Assembly (NCBI GenBank): GCA_024114885.1
Contig: CP099433.1
Location: 186,001 to 250,000, forward strand
Origin: Septoria linicola
Taxonomy: Eukaryota > Ascomycota > Dothideomycetes > Mycosphaerellales > Mycosphaerellaceae
DNA length: 64,000 bases
Direction: 5' to 3'
This document shows positions 1 through 12,918 of the stretch, one piece after another; within the stretch, counting starts at the first letter, position 1; the number at the start of each line of letters is the position of its first letter. Both the position numbers and the translations under genes were made by a program. The notes below the pieces were generated by a model. That model saw only the letters and a program-made list of their open reading frames with translations. It had not been told where the DNA came from and searched no databases.

Positions 1-1420
1 AAGCGTAGTATACTCGTAAGTAATAAGTAATAGCGGCCGATTCGAGTAATATACTATAAGAGAGGGAAACCTCTAGGTAGACGATTTACTATACGTACCT
101 AAGGACTACGCCTTATAGACGTAGGTAATTCGTATATATTACGATAATACCCTTATAGGCTATTTTAGTAAAGACAAGACTATCTCGCTAGTACGAAGGA
201 AGTACTAGTAGCTAGAGATAACTAAGGATATCGTATAATACGTAGAATCCTATAGGAGTTACTAGAAGGCAAAAGCGCGTCGCTATCGACTATATAGCGA
301 GCTAACTACGCTACCTATACCGGATCGTTCGTTCTAAGAATTAACTTAGGATTTTATTATAGACCTTCTACTAAGTAAGCGAGGAGTATACGTATATAAT
401 ACGATTCTAGTTATCGTCGACCGATATATAAAGATAGTTATCTTTGTACTAACTACGAAGTAGTATACTAGTAGTAACCTTATAGGAGTCTTAATATTAG
501 AAGTAATTAGGTATTATAGTATACCTATAGGTATTGTTAGCGATAGAGGGTCTATATTTACGAGTTAGTTCTAGTCTAACTTCTACTACGAGGCGTATAT
601 AAAGCGTAAGCTAAGTATAGCGTTCTATCTATAAATAGATAGGTAAACCGAAAGAGCGAATTAGACGCTTAAGACTTACCTACGTATCTACTACGTAGAG
701 TAATAAGATAACTAGGTAGACCTATTAGTACAAGCCGAGTTCGTATATAATAATAGTACGTATACGATACTAAAGATATTACTATTTATAGCGCTATATG
801 GTTTTAATCTAGAGCTAGTAACGAGTAGGCGAGAAGCTTAGAGCGCGCTTCCTAAAAGGGAGGTACTAGCTACTAAGGAAGCTATAGAAAGATTAAAGAA
901 GAACTATAAGACGCTAAGTAAACGCTAGCGAGAAGTAAGCGAGGCGTAGGCTAGGTACTTTAATAATAGGTATTAGGCTAAGGAATATAAGGTCGGTAAT
1001 ATAGTCTTACTATCGATAAAGAACCTACGATTAAAGGTCCCTTCGAAGAAGTTAGTAGACAAGTTTACTAGGCCTTTTAAGGTAATTAACGTAGTAGGGA
1101 AGTAGGCGTACCGCTTAGCCCTACTACTAGACGCTCTTATCTATAACGTATTTTATATATCGCTTCTAGAACCTTAGAAGAGTAGCGAGACGTAGGTAGA
1201 GAGTATGCTACTCGTAGGCTACTAGGGTAAATAGGAAGTTAAGAAGATCCTTAGAACTCGAGTAAGGAAGAGCGTACGCTAGTACTTAATCCGCTAGTAG
1301 GGCTAGCCTAAAGAGTACGACTAGTAGGAACCTAAAGAATATATTAGTAGCTATATAGTACTAGACGTATTCGAAGCGTAGCGCGTAAGCGGGCGCGTAG
1401 TAAGATAGAAGCGCTAAGGC
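1..1420 (+). pseudogene. Ty3/gypsy pol remnant: integrase and chromodomain
   Basis: Decayed pol C-terminus. Reading through RIP stops, the order is a zinc-binding N-terminal region with lost His/Cys residues (about 100-300), the integrase core with a recognisable VSDRGS motif (about 538-555) and a region equivalent to the usual HPQTDGQ-ER motif (about 620-670), the GPY/F-like segment (KFTRPFKV, about 1,060-1,083), and a chromodomain-like tail (about 1,245-1,385). The chromodomain places it with the chromoviruses, whose tail is known to guide integration to heterochromatin. Many TAG codons replace Trp or Gln, so no protein can be made. Family call is firm; boundaries are approximate. Confidence 0.85.
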
Positions 1421-1689
1421 GTTAATACGCTAAGGCACTAATACGCTAAGGCACTAATATAGCGATACTAAGTACTAAGCGCTAAACCTATATATAGGAG
1501 CAAACTTTAAATTCGAGAGAGTAAGAAAATTACTAAGGTATTTAGGATATATAGAAGCGTAAACTATATTATTTATATACGCCCGCTAAGTAGGTCGTAT
1601 AGTACCTATAGGTAAGAAGCAAGAATCTAACTATAGCCTATATAGGCGCGAGCGGAGTATAAGAGGCGTAGATAGTTAGCGAGCGAAAC

Positions 1690-2640
1690 GCTTATTTATC
1701 GTCTACGGAGAGCGCGTCGTCGCTAGCGTTTCCGCCGCCGTCGACGCTCTCTACGTCCTTATCCTCGTCTACCTCGTCTACCTCCTCGTTAGATACTACG
1801 TCCTCTAATAGCTTACTCTCCTCCTAGTTACTACTCTTAGAGTAGGCCGCCTCTATAGTAGCGTCTAGGGCGTCGCTAGAGGCGCCTACTATATAGTTAG
1901 TCTACGAAGAGTATTAGTATCGTACGAGGATCGTATAGGAAGAGTAGGTATACCTCGTACTATAGCTTAAATATAGCTACTATAAAGTTAGACTAGCGCT
2001 AGGTCTCTACTAGACCGGCGACGGACATCGCGCTAGCTAGTAGCGAGGCGAGTACGCTCGCCTTACGTAGCGTATCCTAGCTACTAATAGCTTTACCCTT
2101 ATTACTAGTAAAGACCCTCTTAGCGGTCTTAATAGAAGTATAGAGGCTCTTTAGGCGGCGCTTTACCTACTCTTTACGTACGCTCTTAGGGAGGGTCTCT
2201 AGCTACTCGTAGTAGTATAGTACGCGGCGCGCCTACTACTTAAGGTTTCCATTAGTAATACGCTTATAGGCGTAGTACTAGCGCTTATAGCGCTAGTACT
2301 TAACCTTCTAGCTAGGCTTTATTACCCTATTACACGTAGGTTCGTCGTCTATACGTAGTCCGTTAGTAGGTAAAGCGTAGTTAAGGAGTATTCGAAGATC
2401 TATACCGTCGTAGGTATACTTAATATAGTAGAGGTAGATATCGATATTACTATAGCCTTTAATATTATCGACGATATAGAGTAGGCGGTTCGGGACTACG
2501 ACTCTAGTACGTTTTAGTAGTATTGTACTTGCGTTAGTAGTACGGTAATCGTATAGAGATACTAGCTTTACTAAGGATATAGAAAATATTATATACGTAG
2601 AGAGAAAGTCTAAGAGAGAGTTAGAAGAGTTTTTAAGAAC
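1690..2640 (-). pseudogene. Unrecognised reading frame antisense to pol in Gyp-1
   Basis: This frame runs opposite to pol and lies between the chromodomain and the 3' LTR. Ignoring TAG codons that fit RIP of TGG or CAG, long stretches are open. The tail is strongly acidic (Glu/Asp-rich with a Gly run) and ends in Asp-Lys-stop near 1,693. The same segment at 45,020-45,955 and 51,420-52,350 has the same tail and stop. Between copies the tail differs by 3-, 9- and 12-nt indels only, which is the mark of a protein-coding past. Two overlapping frames look open in the middle part, so an indel or an intron there is possible. I recognise no family. It is not gag, protease, RT or integrase. Confidence 0.55.
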
Positions 2641-2892
2641 ACGCTCGAGCTACGAATCGTAGTCGCTATAGTAGAGATTATATTACTACGTCAACGCAAA
2701 TATATATAGTAACCCTTTACTTCGTAGCGCGTATTTACGTAATACGCTAAAGGTCCGTAGGTATAACGCGTTAGAGACGCGATAAGCGTAGAATATATAA
2801 AGTATATTATAAAGACTAAATAGGTAGCCTAGAATATAACCTATTAAGTAAGAGTGTCGCTAAGAGTAGCTCTCTTAGGGAGAGGAGATAGT

Positions 2893-3064
2893 TATAAGAG
2901 CTAGGTAAGGTTAAAGGCTAAGACCTACCTTAGGCTCGTAGGCTTAGCGTACAGTATAACTATAGTACGCGTATATATCCGAAAGGAGGCAAGAATTAGT
3001 CTTGCGATATCCTAATAGTCTTGTTAGGAGGGCGCTCTATATATTACTATATATCTCTTTTATA
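2893..3064 (+). repeat. Gyp-1 3' LTR (copy 1)
   Basis: Begins TATAAGAGCT and ends CTTTTATA, consistent with TG...CA termini turned into TA...TA by RIP. It is homologous to four other copies: 10,471-10,641 (same orientation), and 28,464-28,634, 44,590-44,760 and 50,985-51,155 (opposite orientation). A polypurine tract abuts its left edge, as expected for a 3' LTR of a + strand element. Confidence 0.85.
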
Positions 3065-6000
3065 CCTTTACTTTACTACTATATAGTACTATAGTCCTAG
3101 GCCTAGAAGATAGCCTAAATTTAGCCTATACTACTAAAACTAAAGTTAATACCTTAGATAATAGTAGCTATCTAGATTAAGATAGAAAGCTAGTAAGAGA
3201 GGGATAAAGTAAAGAGACTAAGTAGAAAGAAAATTAGAGAAAAGCTTAGAAGCTATAATATAGTAGTAATCTAGAAGCTACCTAGTAGGGATATTAAAGT
3301 CTTCTTATAGAGAGAGTAGAAGAAATATAAGCTAGAAGAAAATTAGGAATAGATTTAGATAGCCTAGCTATAGGCTTAGGTAGCTAGATACCTCTATCGA
3401 GTACTAGTCTATAGAGTTAGAATAAACTAGGATATAGAAGATAGCTTATATCTTAGAACTCTTAAAGAGGAAAATATATACTAGATCCTATATATTAAGA
3501 TTACCTAGGTAATATAGATAAAGAGCTTTAAAGTAAGAGAGAACTAGAGATACTCTATAATAATCTTTAGATTCTAGGAGGAATAGATAGTAAGAGAGGT
3601 AGTTAAGATAGGCTTCTCTATAGAAGCTGAATTCTATAGTATAGAGGCCTACTACCTATAGTAGAGAGTAATCTAGTACCTTAAGTACTAGAAGTTTAGA
3701 TATATTATAATATACTATAGAGAAGACTAGGACAAGTATAGAGTATACTTAAGAGCCTATAAGATAAAGGACTATAAATCCTATAATAAGAAGTATAATA
3801 ACTATAGAGGTAACTACCTAGCTTAGTTAAGACTCTATAAGTATAAATAGGCAGCTCTAGTAAAGGTATAAGCCTTCTTAGACTTCTTTAGAGATAGATA
3901 AACCTAGGCTACTCCTATATAAGATAAGGAGAGCTTTATAATTATCTCTAATAAGAAGAGAAAATACTAAGCTATACCTACCTAGCTATAGGATAAAGAG
4001 AGGGCTCTAATAAGTAGCTAGGCTAGGATAAATAAGCCTCTAGAGAAGCTAAGTAGAAGTACCTCTACTATAATAGAAGAGAGAAGATAGGTAAATAAAA
4101 TGTCTATATATCTTTAAATAAAGAGGATAGTAGAGACCTTAGAAGAAAATAAAGAATAGGACTAAATAGATATATAAAAAGATATATCTAATAAATAGAT
4201 ATAACCTCTAGATCTACTAATATAATATTAATTATATACCTACTATATAGGCTCTTCTTCTATAGGATATAGACTTAAAAACTATATAAGTAATAGTAAT
4301 CTAAGAGCTATAGATTAACCTAGCTAATAGGAAGATAAAGATAAGAAAAGAGTACTACCTAGCCCTTCTAAAGATAGGATACCTAAGAGTAGTACTTCTT
4401 ATCTTAGATAAACTAGACTCCTCCTAATAGGACCTAGAGTATAGCTAGTTAGAAGATATAGTATCTATTACTATTAGGATATAGAGTAGATATATTACTA
4501 TCTATAACTACTATAACCTATTAGGCCTACTATTATATATATAACCTAGAGTACTTCTCTAGCTAGAGGTAGCTACCTAGAGAGATATAGAGGCCTAGAG
4601 AGAGACTATAGTTATAAGGGACTTTAACCTTTACTACTCTTAATAGAAGAAGAACCTAGTAGTATTCTAATATATTATAGCTAACTATCTAATCTAGATA
4701 GCCTCCTAGGTAGACCTCTAGCTACTTCTAGAACTAGGTACTATTACCTAGGAGAGATATAACTCTAGCTACTAGACTCTAGATCTTATATTAGCTAGCT
4801 AGTCTCTCTAATAGAGAGTATAAAGCTACTAGACCCTTCTAGAGAATATATTTAGCTCTAACTATATCCCTATCCTTATAGTTATTTAGATATAGTAACT
4901 CTCCTAGAAAGAAAGAGGCCTAAGACTATAATAGGCTAGAGTAGACTAAGAAGTAGTAAAGAAGAAGGCTCTATAGAAGATAGAATACCTAGAACTACTT
5001 CTACTAAAAACTAACTAGAACCTAGACTAGGTAGCTAAATCTCTCTAAGAGGTACTCTAGAGAGTTATAAAGGAGATAGTCCTAAATACTAAACTATTCT
5101 AATATATAAGAGTAGTATAGCCTTAGGAATATAATATAGCTATTAAAGTAGTAAGAGAGGTAAGGAGAGATTAGAAAGTAACCTCTACTAAAGCTAGCTA
5201 TAGGTACTACCTAGATACCTACTATAGGAAGAATAAGATAGTTAGAAAGGCTATAAATATATTATAGAGATAGATAGTTAGAGAGGTTATAGAGAATCTA
5301 AAGCAAATATAGAAACTAGCTAAATAGGCTAGGGATAAAGCTAACTAGAGGTATATAACTCTATAATTCTCTACTCTCTATAGCTAGGACTAATAGGATA
5401 GATATATAAATAAGAGTAAAGCTAGGATCCTAGTAGAGTACTTCTTTCCTCCTCTAGAGAAGGTAGATCTCTTAGATATTCTAGGAGTAGTTATACTAAC
5501 CTAGTTCTAGGTAGAAGAGATAGTATACCTAGAGGATATTCTAGTAATCCTTAAGAAGCTACTTATAAGAAAGGTACTAGGCCTAGACTAGGTCTAGAAT
5601 ATCCTCCTATAGAAATATAAGAAGAAGATAGCTCTATTCCTAGTAATATTCTTTATAGTATATCTAAGATAGGCCTACTACTCTAAACTATTTAAGTACT
5701 CTACTATAGTCGTCCTTAGGAAGCTATAAAAGCTAGACTATACTAAGGTAGGAGTATATAGACTAATTATACTTCTTAATATACTAGCTAAGGTCCTAGA
5801 GGCAATTATAGCTAAAAGAATCTCTAAAGAAGTAGAAGAGAGAAAACTCTTCCTAGAAGCCTAGATAGGAGCTAGGCTAGGTAGGTTAACTACCTTAGTA
5901 CTAGACCTAATTACTAAATAGGTTAGGACTATCTAGAAGGCTAAACTAGGATTAGTAGTATTAATACTTTACCTAGATATCTTAGAAGTATTTAATAAAG

Positions 6001-7960
6001 TATTCTACTAAAGACTCCTTTATAATATTAGGATAAAAGGCTATCTAGACTATATAATCGAGTTTATAAGATCCTTTCTCTAGGATAGGACTATAAGCCT
6101 AAAACTAGAAGAGTTTCTTAACTAAGAGAGACTATAGAGTATAAGGATACTATAGAGATCTATACTCTCTTCTATCCTCTTCCTCTTCTTTACCTTAACT
6201 CTCCTCCTAGCTCTCTAGAAGAGAAATATAACTATAATAGGCTTTATAGATAACTCTAATATCCTTATATATAGTATAACTATAGAAGAGAACTATAAAT
6301 AGCTAGAGAGAGTATACTAGAGGTATATATACTAGGTAAAGAGGTATAGAGCTACCTTTATACTCTAAAAGTACTAACTTATCTACTTTATAAGAGGAAG
6401 AAACTATAACCTATAAATAATAGTCTAAATCCTAGGGTTTAAGAGAGGGCTAGTACTATCTCTTAGACTACTAGGAGTATAGATAGATACTAAACTTAGG
6501 TAGAGCCTATATATAAAGAAGGTAGTAGAGAAGAGTATATAATAGATCTAATTCCTATAGAGGCTCTATAAATCTACCTAGAGAGTATCTTTCTAGAAGG
6601 TAAGACACTTCTATATAGTAGTTATTAGGCCTATATTAGTCTATAGATACCCTATCTAGTTAAACCTAGAGAGTATAAGAGACTATAATAAAAGCTTAAC
6701 TAAACCTATAGAGAAGATCTAGACCTAGGCCCTAAGGTATATTACTAGAGTATATAAGATAGTATCTACCTAGGTTCTATAAAGAGAGGCAAATATTACT
6801 CTTATAAGGATATATATCTAGGACCTATTAAGGTAATATATAGGAAAGAGAGTAGCTACCTAGGTATATAGCTATATTAGGAGCTAATACTAGGTAATTA
6901 TATAGAGAGAAGCTAGAAATAGAAGGAGGCTAGACCTAGGCCTAAGATAAATAAGGACTATAGAGATCTATAACCTTATAGTAATATAATATAGAGCCTA
7001 AAGCCTATAATAGAGAGAGAGATAAGAGGACTAGGTAAAGGACTAGTAGGCTAGATAATAATAGGACCTAGAATAGAAGAGAGTAAGGTAGAGGAGAACT
7101 AACCTAGATAGAGACAACCTAGTAGTCTAGTAGTTAATATATATAAGAGAGAGATAGGAGCTATACTTAGGCCTTTCTAGGCCTATAAGTATAATAATAA
7201 CTCTAGTTAGGACAGGCTATATTAGCCTAAATATATATCTTATAAAAAGAAGAGTCCTAGAGATCTAGCTCTAGTACCTATATAACTAAAGAGCTTAAAC
7301 TATAAGACATATAGATATATCCTACTAGAAGTACTAGGCTAATAGATAAAAGCTATTCTTAGAAGTAGGAACTAGCTACTAGAAGGAAATAATAATAACT
7401 AAGAGGAGCCTATAAGCTATAGCTAGGTAGCTTATTTAAGAGAGAGTCCTAGATTAGTTCTCTCTAGTAAAGAAGGAACTAGAGAAGAGCCTATAAAACT
7501 AAAGGACTAAAGGAACTAAGATAAGGATAATAATAAAAATAAGAGGAATATAGACAAGAATACTATAATAAAAAGAATAGCCTATATAAGACTTAAACCT
7601 ATAACCTCCTATACTCTATTATACTATAGGAATCTTAGGACAAGGCTTTAAACTATAGAGATAGCTAGGACCTATATTCCTCCTCTATAGACTTTAAGAG
7701 GTATATATAATACTACTATACTAATAAGCCTAGGATAGAATTAAGGAAATCTTAAAAGCCTATAAATACTAGAAGAGAGAGAGGATAGGAATAGAGAGAG
7801 AGAGGTAGAAGGTAAAGAAAAGGAGCCTAGTTTTATATAAAGAAAGATAGAGAACAATTAGGGTAGCTACTAACTATAATATAAAGAAGAGATAAGAGAG
7901 GTTTTTTATAGCTTTTCTTTTTAAAGAACGATATAGAGTATACTACTTACTCTAGATATA
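3065..7960 (+). mobile_element. Tad1-like LINE, RIP-mutated
   Basis: A non-LTR retrotransposon read on the + strand. The first part (about 3,300-4,150) fits an ORF1 nucleic-acid-binding protein but has no motif I can name. ORF2 follows, with an endonuclease and then a reverse transcriptase. The 5' end is missing or lies left of the Gyp-1 copy that abuts it at 3,065. No clear poly-A tail survives, and the 3' end is set only approximately, where similarity to LINE protein stops. An inverted 5' fragment of the same family lies just to the right. Confidence 0.8.
4380..7100 (+). pseudogene. LINE ORF2 remnant: APE-type endonuclease and reverse transcriptase
   Basis: The endonuclease part (about 4,390-5,010) shows a decayed GDFNLHH-like motif (RDFNLYYS near 4,615) and an SDH-like motif near 4,850 (SNYISI, Asp changed to Asn as expected for G-to-A RIP). 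The RT part (about 5,650-6,420) shows a RPISLLN-like motif (YRLIILLN, about 5,755-5,785), then EAQIGARLGR (about 5,855-5,890), a LDI..VFNKV block (about 5,970-6,005), and the catalytic YxDD equivalent as GFIDNS (about 6,240-6,258). The motif set and spacing match the Tad1/I group of fungal LINEs. Numerous TAG codons make it non-functional. Confidence 0.8.
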
Positions 7961-7994
7961 TAAAGAGGTAGACTAGTAATAAGATTTATCTATC

Positions 7995-8600
7995 TATCTA
8001 TTATAGCTCCTAAGCTTTTCTCTAATTTCCTTTCTACTTAGTCTCTTTACTTTATCTCTCTCTTACTAGCTTCCTATCTTAATCTAGATAGCTACTATTA
8101 CCTAAGGTATTAATCTTAGTCTTAGTAGTATAGGCTAAATTTAAGCTACCTTCTAGGCCTAGGACTATAGTACTATATAGCTATCCTATTACTTTTAGAT
8201 AGTCTTCTAGATATTCTAGAGAGTAGAGGAGATAGAGTAGGTATATATCTAATAGAAGAAGGCTTATTAGGCTCTCTAGAGGAGAGAGAGGAGGGAAGAT
8301 TAGCCTAGGCCTTAAAAGAGATCTAAAGCTTTTTAGATATCTACTATAAGGGTAGTTAGGTTCTTTATTAGCTATTAGCTTATAATATTAGTCTCTAGGT
8401 ATTATTAGAGGCCCTTAGAGCTAGTTTAGGGTTTTCTAGGCCTCTACTTCTACTCTTAGGTCTAGAGAGTACTAGTCTCCTTTCTCTAGGTTCTTACTTT
8501 AGCCTATATATTCTACTACCTTTTAGAGTATATAGTAGGGTATTAGGAGGCCCTTAGGCCTCTTATAGAATACTCCTTACGTAGTAGAGGCATTTTTTAG
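7995..8600 (-). mobile_element. Inverted 5' fragment of the same LINE family
   Basis: 7,995-8,200 is the reverse complement of 3,065-3,280, and 8,200-8,600 extends further 5' than the first copy does. Only the 5' part is present, unusual because LINEs normally lose their 5' end. A short TATC repeat (about 7,986-8,003) marks the inner break. It therefore looks like a separate, rearranged copy rather than part of the first insertion. About 400 bases of it are seen only here, so its coding content cannot be judged. Confidence 0.6.
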
Positions 8601-8639
8601 TATACTATTATAAGAACGGTTACTATAGCGCTAAATAGA

Positions 8640-9960
8640 TATATAATCTTATTTAAAGACGATAGTAGTAGGATAGGATTTAGGCTTAGATCTCGCTCGC
8701 TATTTAGTAATATACTACTTATAGCCTTTAGTATAGGTAATAGATATCTAGAGAGCTATAGATTCTACTCTAAGTTATAGTTAGCTAGAGGTAGTATATC
8801 GATAGCTTATATATCTCGAAGAACTATTCGTTTATAGTTATACGCGAATCTCTATAGCGCTAGCTAGAAGTATATATATTTTAGTATCTAGTAAAGAGTA
8901 TCTCCTTAGTATAGATAGTAAGGTTTATATAGAAAGAGATCTTTTACTAATAAGATACTACTATAGAAGTTATTCTCGATAACTATAAGACTAACCTTAG
9001 TAAAGTAGAGAAGCTACTACTATCGTATAGTATTAAACGTATTAATATTTTACTATACTACTCTTAATCTAATACTATTATTAAAGTCAGCTATAAGACG
9101 ATACTAGATACTTACTTAAAGATCTCTTATAGTAGCTTTTATTCGATTTAGGACTATATTCTAATAGAACTATAGGTAGAGAGAATAATAATAGTCTCTA
9201 CTACTAGCCTAACGCTATTAGAAGTAATAATTAGATATAATATAGTACTACTAATCGAGCTAGAATACTATACCTTCTAGATTATAGATTAGGATAAGGT
9301 TAAGACTAGAGTAGAGCTTCTTATAATCTAAGCTTAAGCTCTAGAAGCTATAGAAACGACTATAGAAGAAAATTAACTATATTAAAAGTATCTTTAAGAA
9401 TAGAATAAAGCGTATCCCGATAAGTATCGCTATATAGATCTTACTATACTAAAGAAAGATAATCTTATATTAGTATATCGCTCTAAATTAAAGACTAGTT
9501 TCTCTTATAAGCTTATATTTAGTTAGAAAGGCTCTTTTAAAGTATCTAAAGTCTTATAGAGTAGCGTATTATATAAGCTTAAAGAACTAGATAGCTTAAA
9601 ATATAAGTATATCTATAAGAGAATAGATCTTAAGAAATATATCTTTCTATAAGAAAACCTAAAGCTAGTTCTAGATTAGATTAAGCTAGAAGAAATACTA
9701 CTACTAATAGAGAAGGTTATTAAACTAGGACTTCTATCTAGATATAAGTATCTATAGATCTTTATTAGTAAGCTATTAGTAATAACTTAATAAGAAAGAG
9801 AGAGTTATATACGCTAGCTATTATCGAAGCTTAAAGAAGAAGTAGAAGACTTAGTAAGCTAAAGGCTAAAACTAGCCTAGTAGAGTTAAAGAACTAGAAA
9901 TTCGATAAGTAATACTTAATTAGTAATATAAACTAAGATCTAGCTACTAAAGCCTAGCCT
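8640..9960 (+). pseudogene. Gyp-2 outer copy: integrase C-terminal half
   Basis: Reading through RIP stops there is an integrase core end with DNYKTNLSNVEKLL near 8,970-9,010 and SPYYSQSN-like residues near 9,053-9,080, the place where HPQSNG-E is normal in Ty3/gypsy integrases. The catalytic Glu codon reads as Lys, a G-to-A change. Then come the VLPIELEY block (about 9,250-9,275) and a GPFRVSKVL-like segment (about 9,530-9,560). The start is cut off at the junction with the LINE fragment. Non-functional. Confidence 0.75.
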
Positions 9961-10470
9961 CTACTACTAGAAGAGCTAATCTTCTTAAGTCTATATCTTT
10001 CTAAGCGCTTCTTTTATTTCTAAAGCTACTATTAAGCTCTAATTAGAGCTCTCTAAGCTTGTCTTTTACTAGATTAGTAGAAATCTAGCTAAAATCTTAA
10101 CTATCTTAACGCTATTTTCTAAAGCTAAGATAAATATCTATATAGCTAGTTACTTCTCTTAACTTAGCTTTTAAATATAGATTTTATATCTACTAGCTAA
10201 CCTACTATTCTACTTCTTTTTCTAAGCTCTAAGCTTACTATTACTATAAAAGTTAGCTATCTCGAGCTACTTTCTACTACTAGGTCTTAAAGTCTAAGCT
10301 AGACCTATACCTCCTAAGCTCTTTTCTACTAGCGATTTCTAAGATTAGTACTATAATCTATCTTTCTAGAGCTCTTTTTATATTACTAATTAGTAAAGTA
10401 AAATAAGGATTTTCTATTCTAAAGGCTTTTCTACTACTAATCTTTACCTTACTAAAGAGATCGCTAAAAA

Positions 10471-10641
10471 TATAAGAGCTAGGTAAGGTTAAAGGTTAGA
10501 CTCGCCTTAGGCTCGTAGGCTTAGCGTATAGTATAATTATAGTATACGTATATATCCGAAAGGAGGCAAGAATTAGTCTTACGATATCCTAATAGTCTTA
10601 TTAGAAGAGCGCTCTATATATTACTATATACCCCTTTTATA
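10471..10641 (+). repeat. Solo Gyp-1 LTR inside Gyp-2
   Basis: 171 bp, TATAAGAGCT ... CCTTTTATA, flanked by AAAAA on both sides (10,466-10,470 and 10,642-10,646). Comparison with the uninterrupted inner Gyp-2 copy (about 17,250) shows a clean insertion there. No internal sequence remains, so it is a solo LTR left by LTR-LTR recombination. Confidence 0.88.
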
Positions 10642-10973
10642 AAAAATATTAGTCTTTAGTAGAGAATTCTTAAAGTTTAAGGTTTTTAGCTTACCTAGAG
10701 GTAGAGAAGCTTAAATCTTTAGCGATAGTAGCTCTAGTAGCTCCTTTCTAGCTATTAATTATAGCGCTAGTAGTCTCTTACGATATAGAAAGCGCGATCT
10801 AGTAAGCTAACTAGATATATAAAAAATAAGACTTTTTTAAGTTAGTAGAAGTAGCGATAATAGCGTCTAAGTCTTAGTCCTTATTAGTAATAGTAGGGTA
10901 TATACTATAGTAGTTAGTAGTAGCGTTACTAGTATACGATAGCTATAGAAGCGTTAAGGTAAAGTAAAATTTT

Positions 10974-10996
10974 AGTTATCTTTTTAAATAATAACT
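10974..10996. repeat. 23-bp palindrome before ORF3 in the outer Gyp-2 copy
   Basis: Orthologous position to 16,909-16,931; arms AGTTATC and ATAACT are retained despite heavier RIP. Confidence 0.7.
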
Positions 10997-12918
10997 AAAA
11001 CTTATATAACTAAGCTCTATATATAGACTCTTAATCCTAATAGAAGTTACGCTATTATAATAAGATATATAATTAGACTACTTTTACGCTCTAAATAATC
11101 TCTTCCTCCTTATTAACTATTAATTAGTTACTATAGAGCCTTACTTCTATTAAGGTCTAGTTTTATCTTTCGTTACTATCTAGTAACGCTACCTAGCTAT
11201 TTATATACGTAAGTAGTAATAAATATAATAGAAAACCCTTTAACTAGTTACGCGCTCGACCTTTCTTACTTCTTAAGTTACTTACTACTAGTTACGTGCT
11301 TTATATCGCTTTAAGCTACTAATACGCCTATTTAAAGATATTCTCTTTCTCTATCGCTTATAAAGAATAAGACTTCTCTCTTCTAGCGTTCTTTTACGCT
11401 AAAACGCTCTTTAAGACTAGCGCTTTCGCTTTCTACTTCGCTTCTTCGAAGTCTTATATAAGAACTACCTAGATAAGAGTCTTAGAAGAAAAGATAGAAA
11501 ATAGCTTCTTTAAGCTCTATATAAGATATAGCGTTCGCTCGTACTAATCGTAAAGGCTCTCTTATTAGTTTCTAGGCTTTAAGTAGAGCTCTTACTAGTA
11601 TAACGAATCTTAATAACGCTACTAACGCTATTCTATTACTAGAAACGCTATAAGAATAAGAGGAAAGCTTCGACTTAGTACTTAAGTAAGTCGAAGAAGT
11701 AAACGATATAATAAAGGTCGGTATATTTAACTTCTTCGAATATCTCTTAACTAAGATTTCGCTAAAGTACCTTAATACGTAGAGTATAAAAAGTAATAAT
11801 ATAAAGAAAATACGCTAAGAAGGCTAAGACTTAGTAAAAGAGAGAAACCTAATTTAGTAGTAGCTCTATATAGAGTTTAAGTTTAAGTATAAGTAGAATT
11901 TCCTCTTCCTCTAGTAAGTCTTATATAATAAAGAGATACTTAGGAACCTTTATTAATAGTTAAATAAGTATAAAGGCGTCTTTAAAGAGAAGGAGCCTAA
12001 AGACTAAGCTTTCTTAGTATAGTAAAAGTAAGATCGTTTCTATTAATAGATAGCGAATATATTCTCTTATAGCTAGTATTTTTAGTTATAGAGAAGTAAG
12101 AAGACTCCTAGTTAGTAAGGCTTAGGCTTTATTAATATAAACTTAGATAGAAGACGCTACTAGTATAAGTTTAGAGAGAAGCTCTTATAGATTAACGTAT
12201 TTAGTCGTAAGATATAAGAGGTACGCCTAGAGGCGAGCTATAAGCTTAATTAGTATAGATTTACTATTAAGCTTACTAAGGAAGAGCGTAAGGAAGAGAT
12301 CTTTAAAGAACTAACCTATATATATCTAGCGCTAGAGAAATAGCTCTTAATATCTTATAGTCTATTACCTCTACCTAGAAATCTAAGATCTAATAGATAT
12401 CCTTCTTTCTATATACCTAAGGCTCTATTCTTATCTAGTCCTACTCTAAACTCTAGTCGAGAAGAAGAAAGTAGCTTACTTACGACTCTAGAGCCTTACC
12501 TTAGAGATTCTATATCGCCTAGTACTATATAGAGGCTAAAAGCTTAGTTAGAGAAGTTAACGCTAAGCTCTATAAAGAAGCCTACGCCTAAACCTATATC
12601 GACGTAGGCTCTTTATAAAAGTAGGAGGATTACTAGACTTTATACTAGAGAAACTATTATTATCTTAATTAAGACTTCTCTTATACTAAGCGATTCGAGT
12701 AATAGCGGTCCTATATAAGACTAAAAGTTACCTACGATAGAGCTACTACTAGGTTCGTAGCGTCTATCGCTAATTATTAGAGAAGATAATAGTAGAACTA
12801 AGCTAGAGAGCGACTCGGAGCTTAATCTACGTTACTAGGCTTATATAGAGGATAGTATTATATCCGAGGTCTACTACTATATAATCGTTAGTAGTACTCT
12901 TAAAGAGGTTAATAATAT
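10997..12918 (+). pseudogene. Gyp-2 outer copy ORF3, 5' part (continues at 26,127)
   Basis: Decayed + strand frame downstream of integrase and upstream of the 3' LTR, homologous to the inner copy's ORF3 (16,908-13,344, - strand). It is cut at 12,918 by insertion of the inner Gyp-2 element and resumes at 26,127-27,515. Many TAG codons interrupt it. Function is discussed under the inner copy. Confidence 0.6.

Larger units (their letters stand above)
1..3064 (+). mobile_element. Gyp-1 copy 1: 3' part of a RIP-mutated Ty3/gypsy chromovirus
   Basis: The window opens inside pol. Reading on the + strand come integrase, a chromodomain, about 1.3 kb holding an antisense reading frame, a purine-rich tract (about 2,876-2,892, GGGAGAGGAGATAG) and a 3' LTR. 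The same order occurs on the - strand at 44,590-51,155 and again from 50,985 rightwards, so this is one family. The 5' part lies outside the window. CpA/TpG loss is strong, but 1,690-2,450 keeps more GC than the other two copies, which makes it the most readable version of that segment. The element ends abruptly at 3,064, where LINE sequence begins; it probably inserted into the LINE. Confidence 0.85.
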
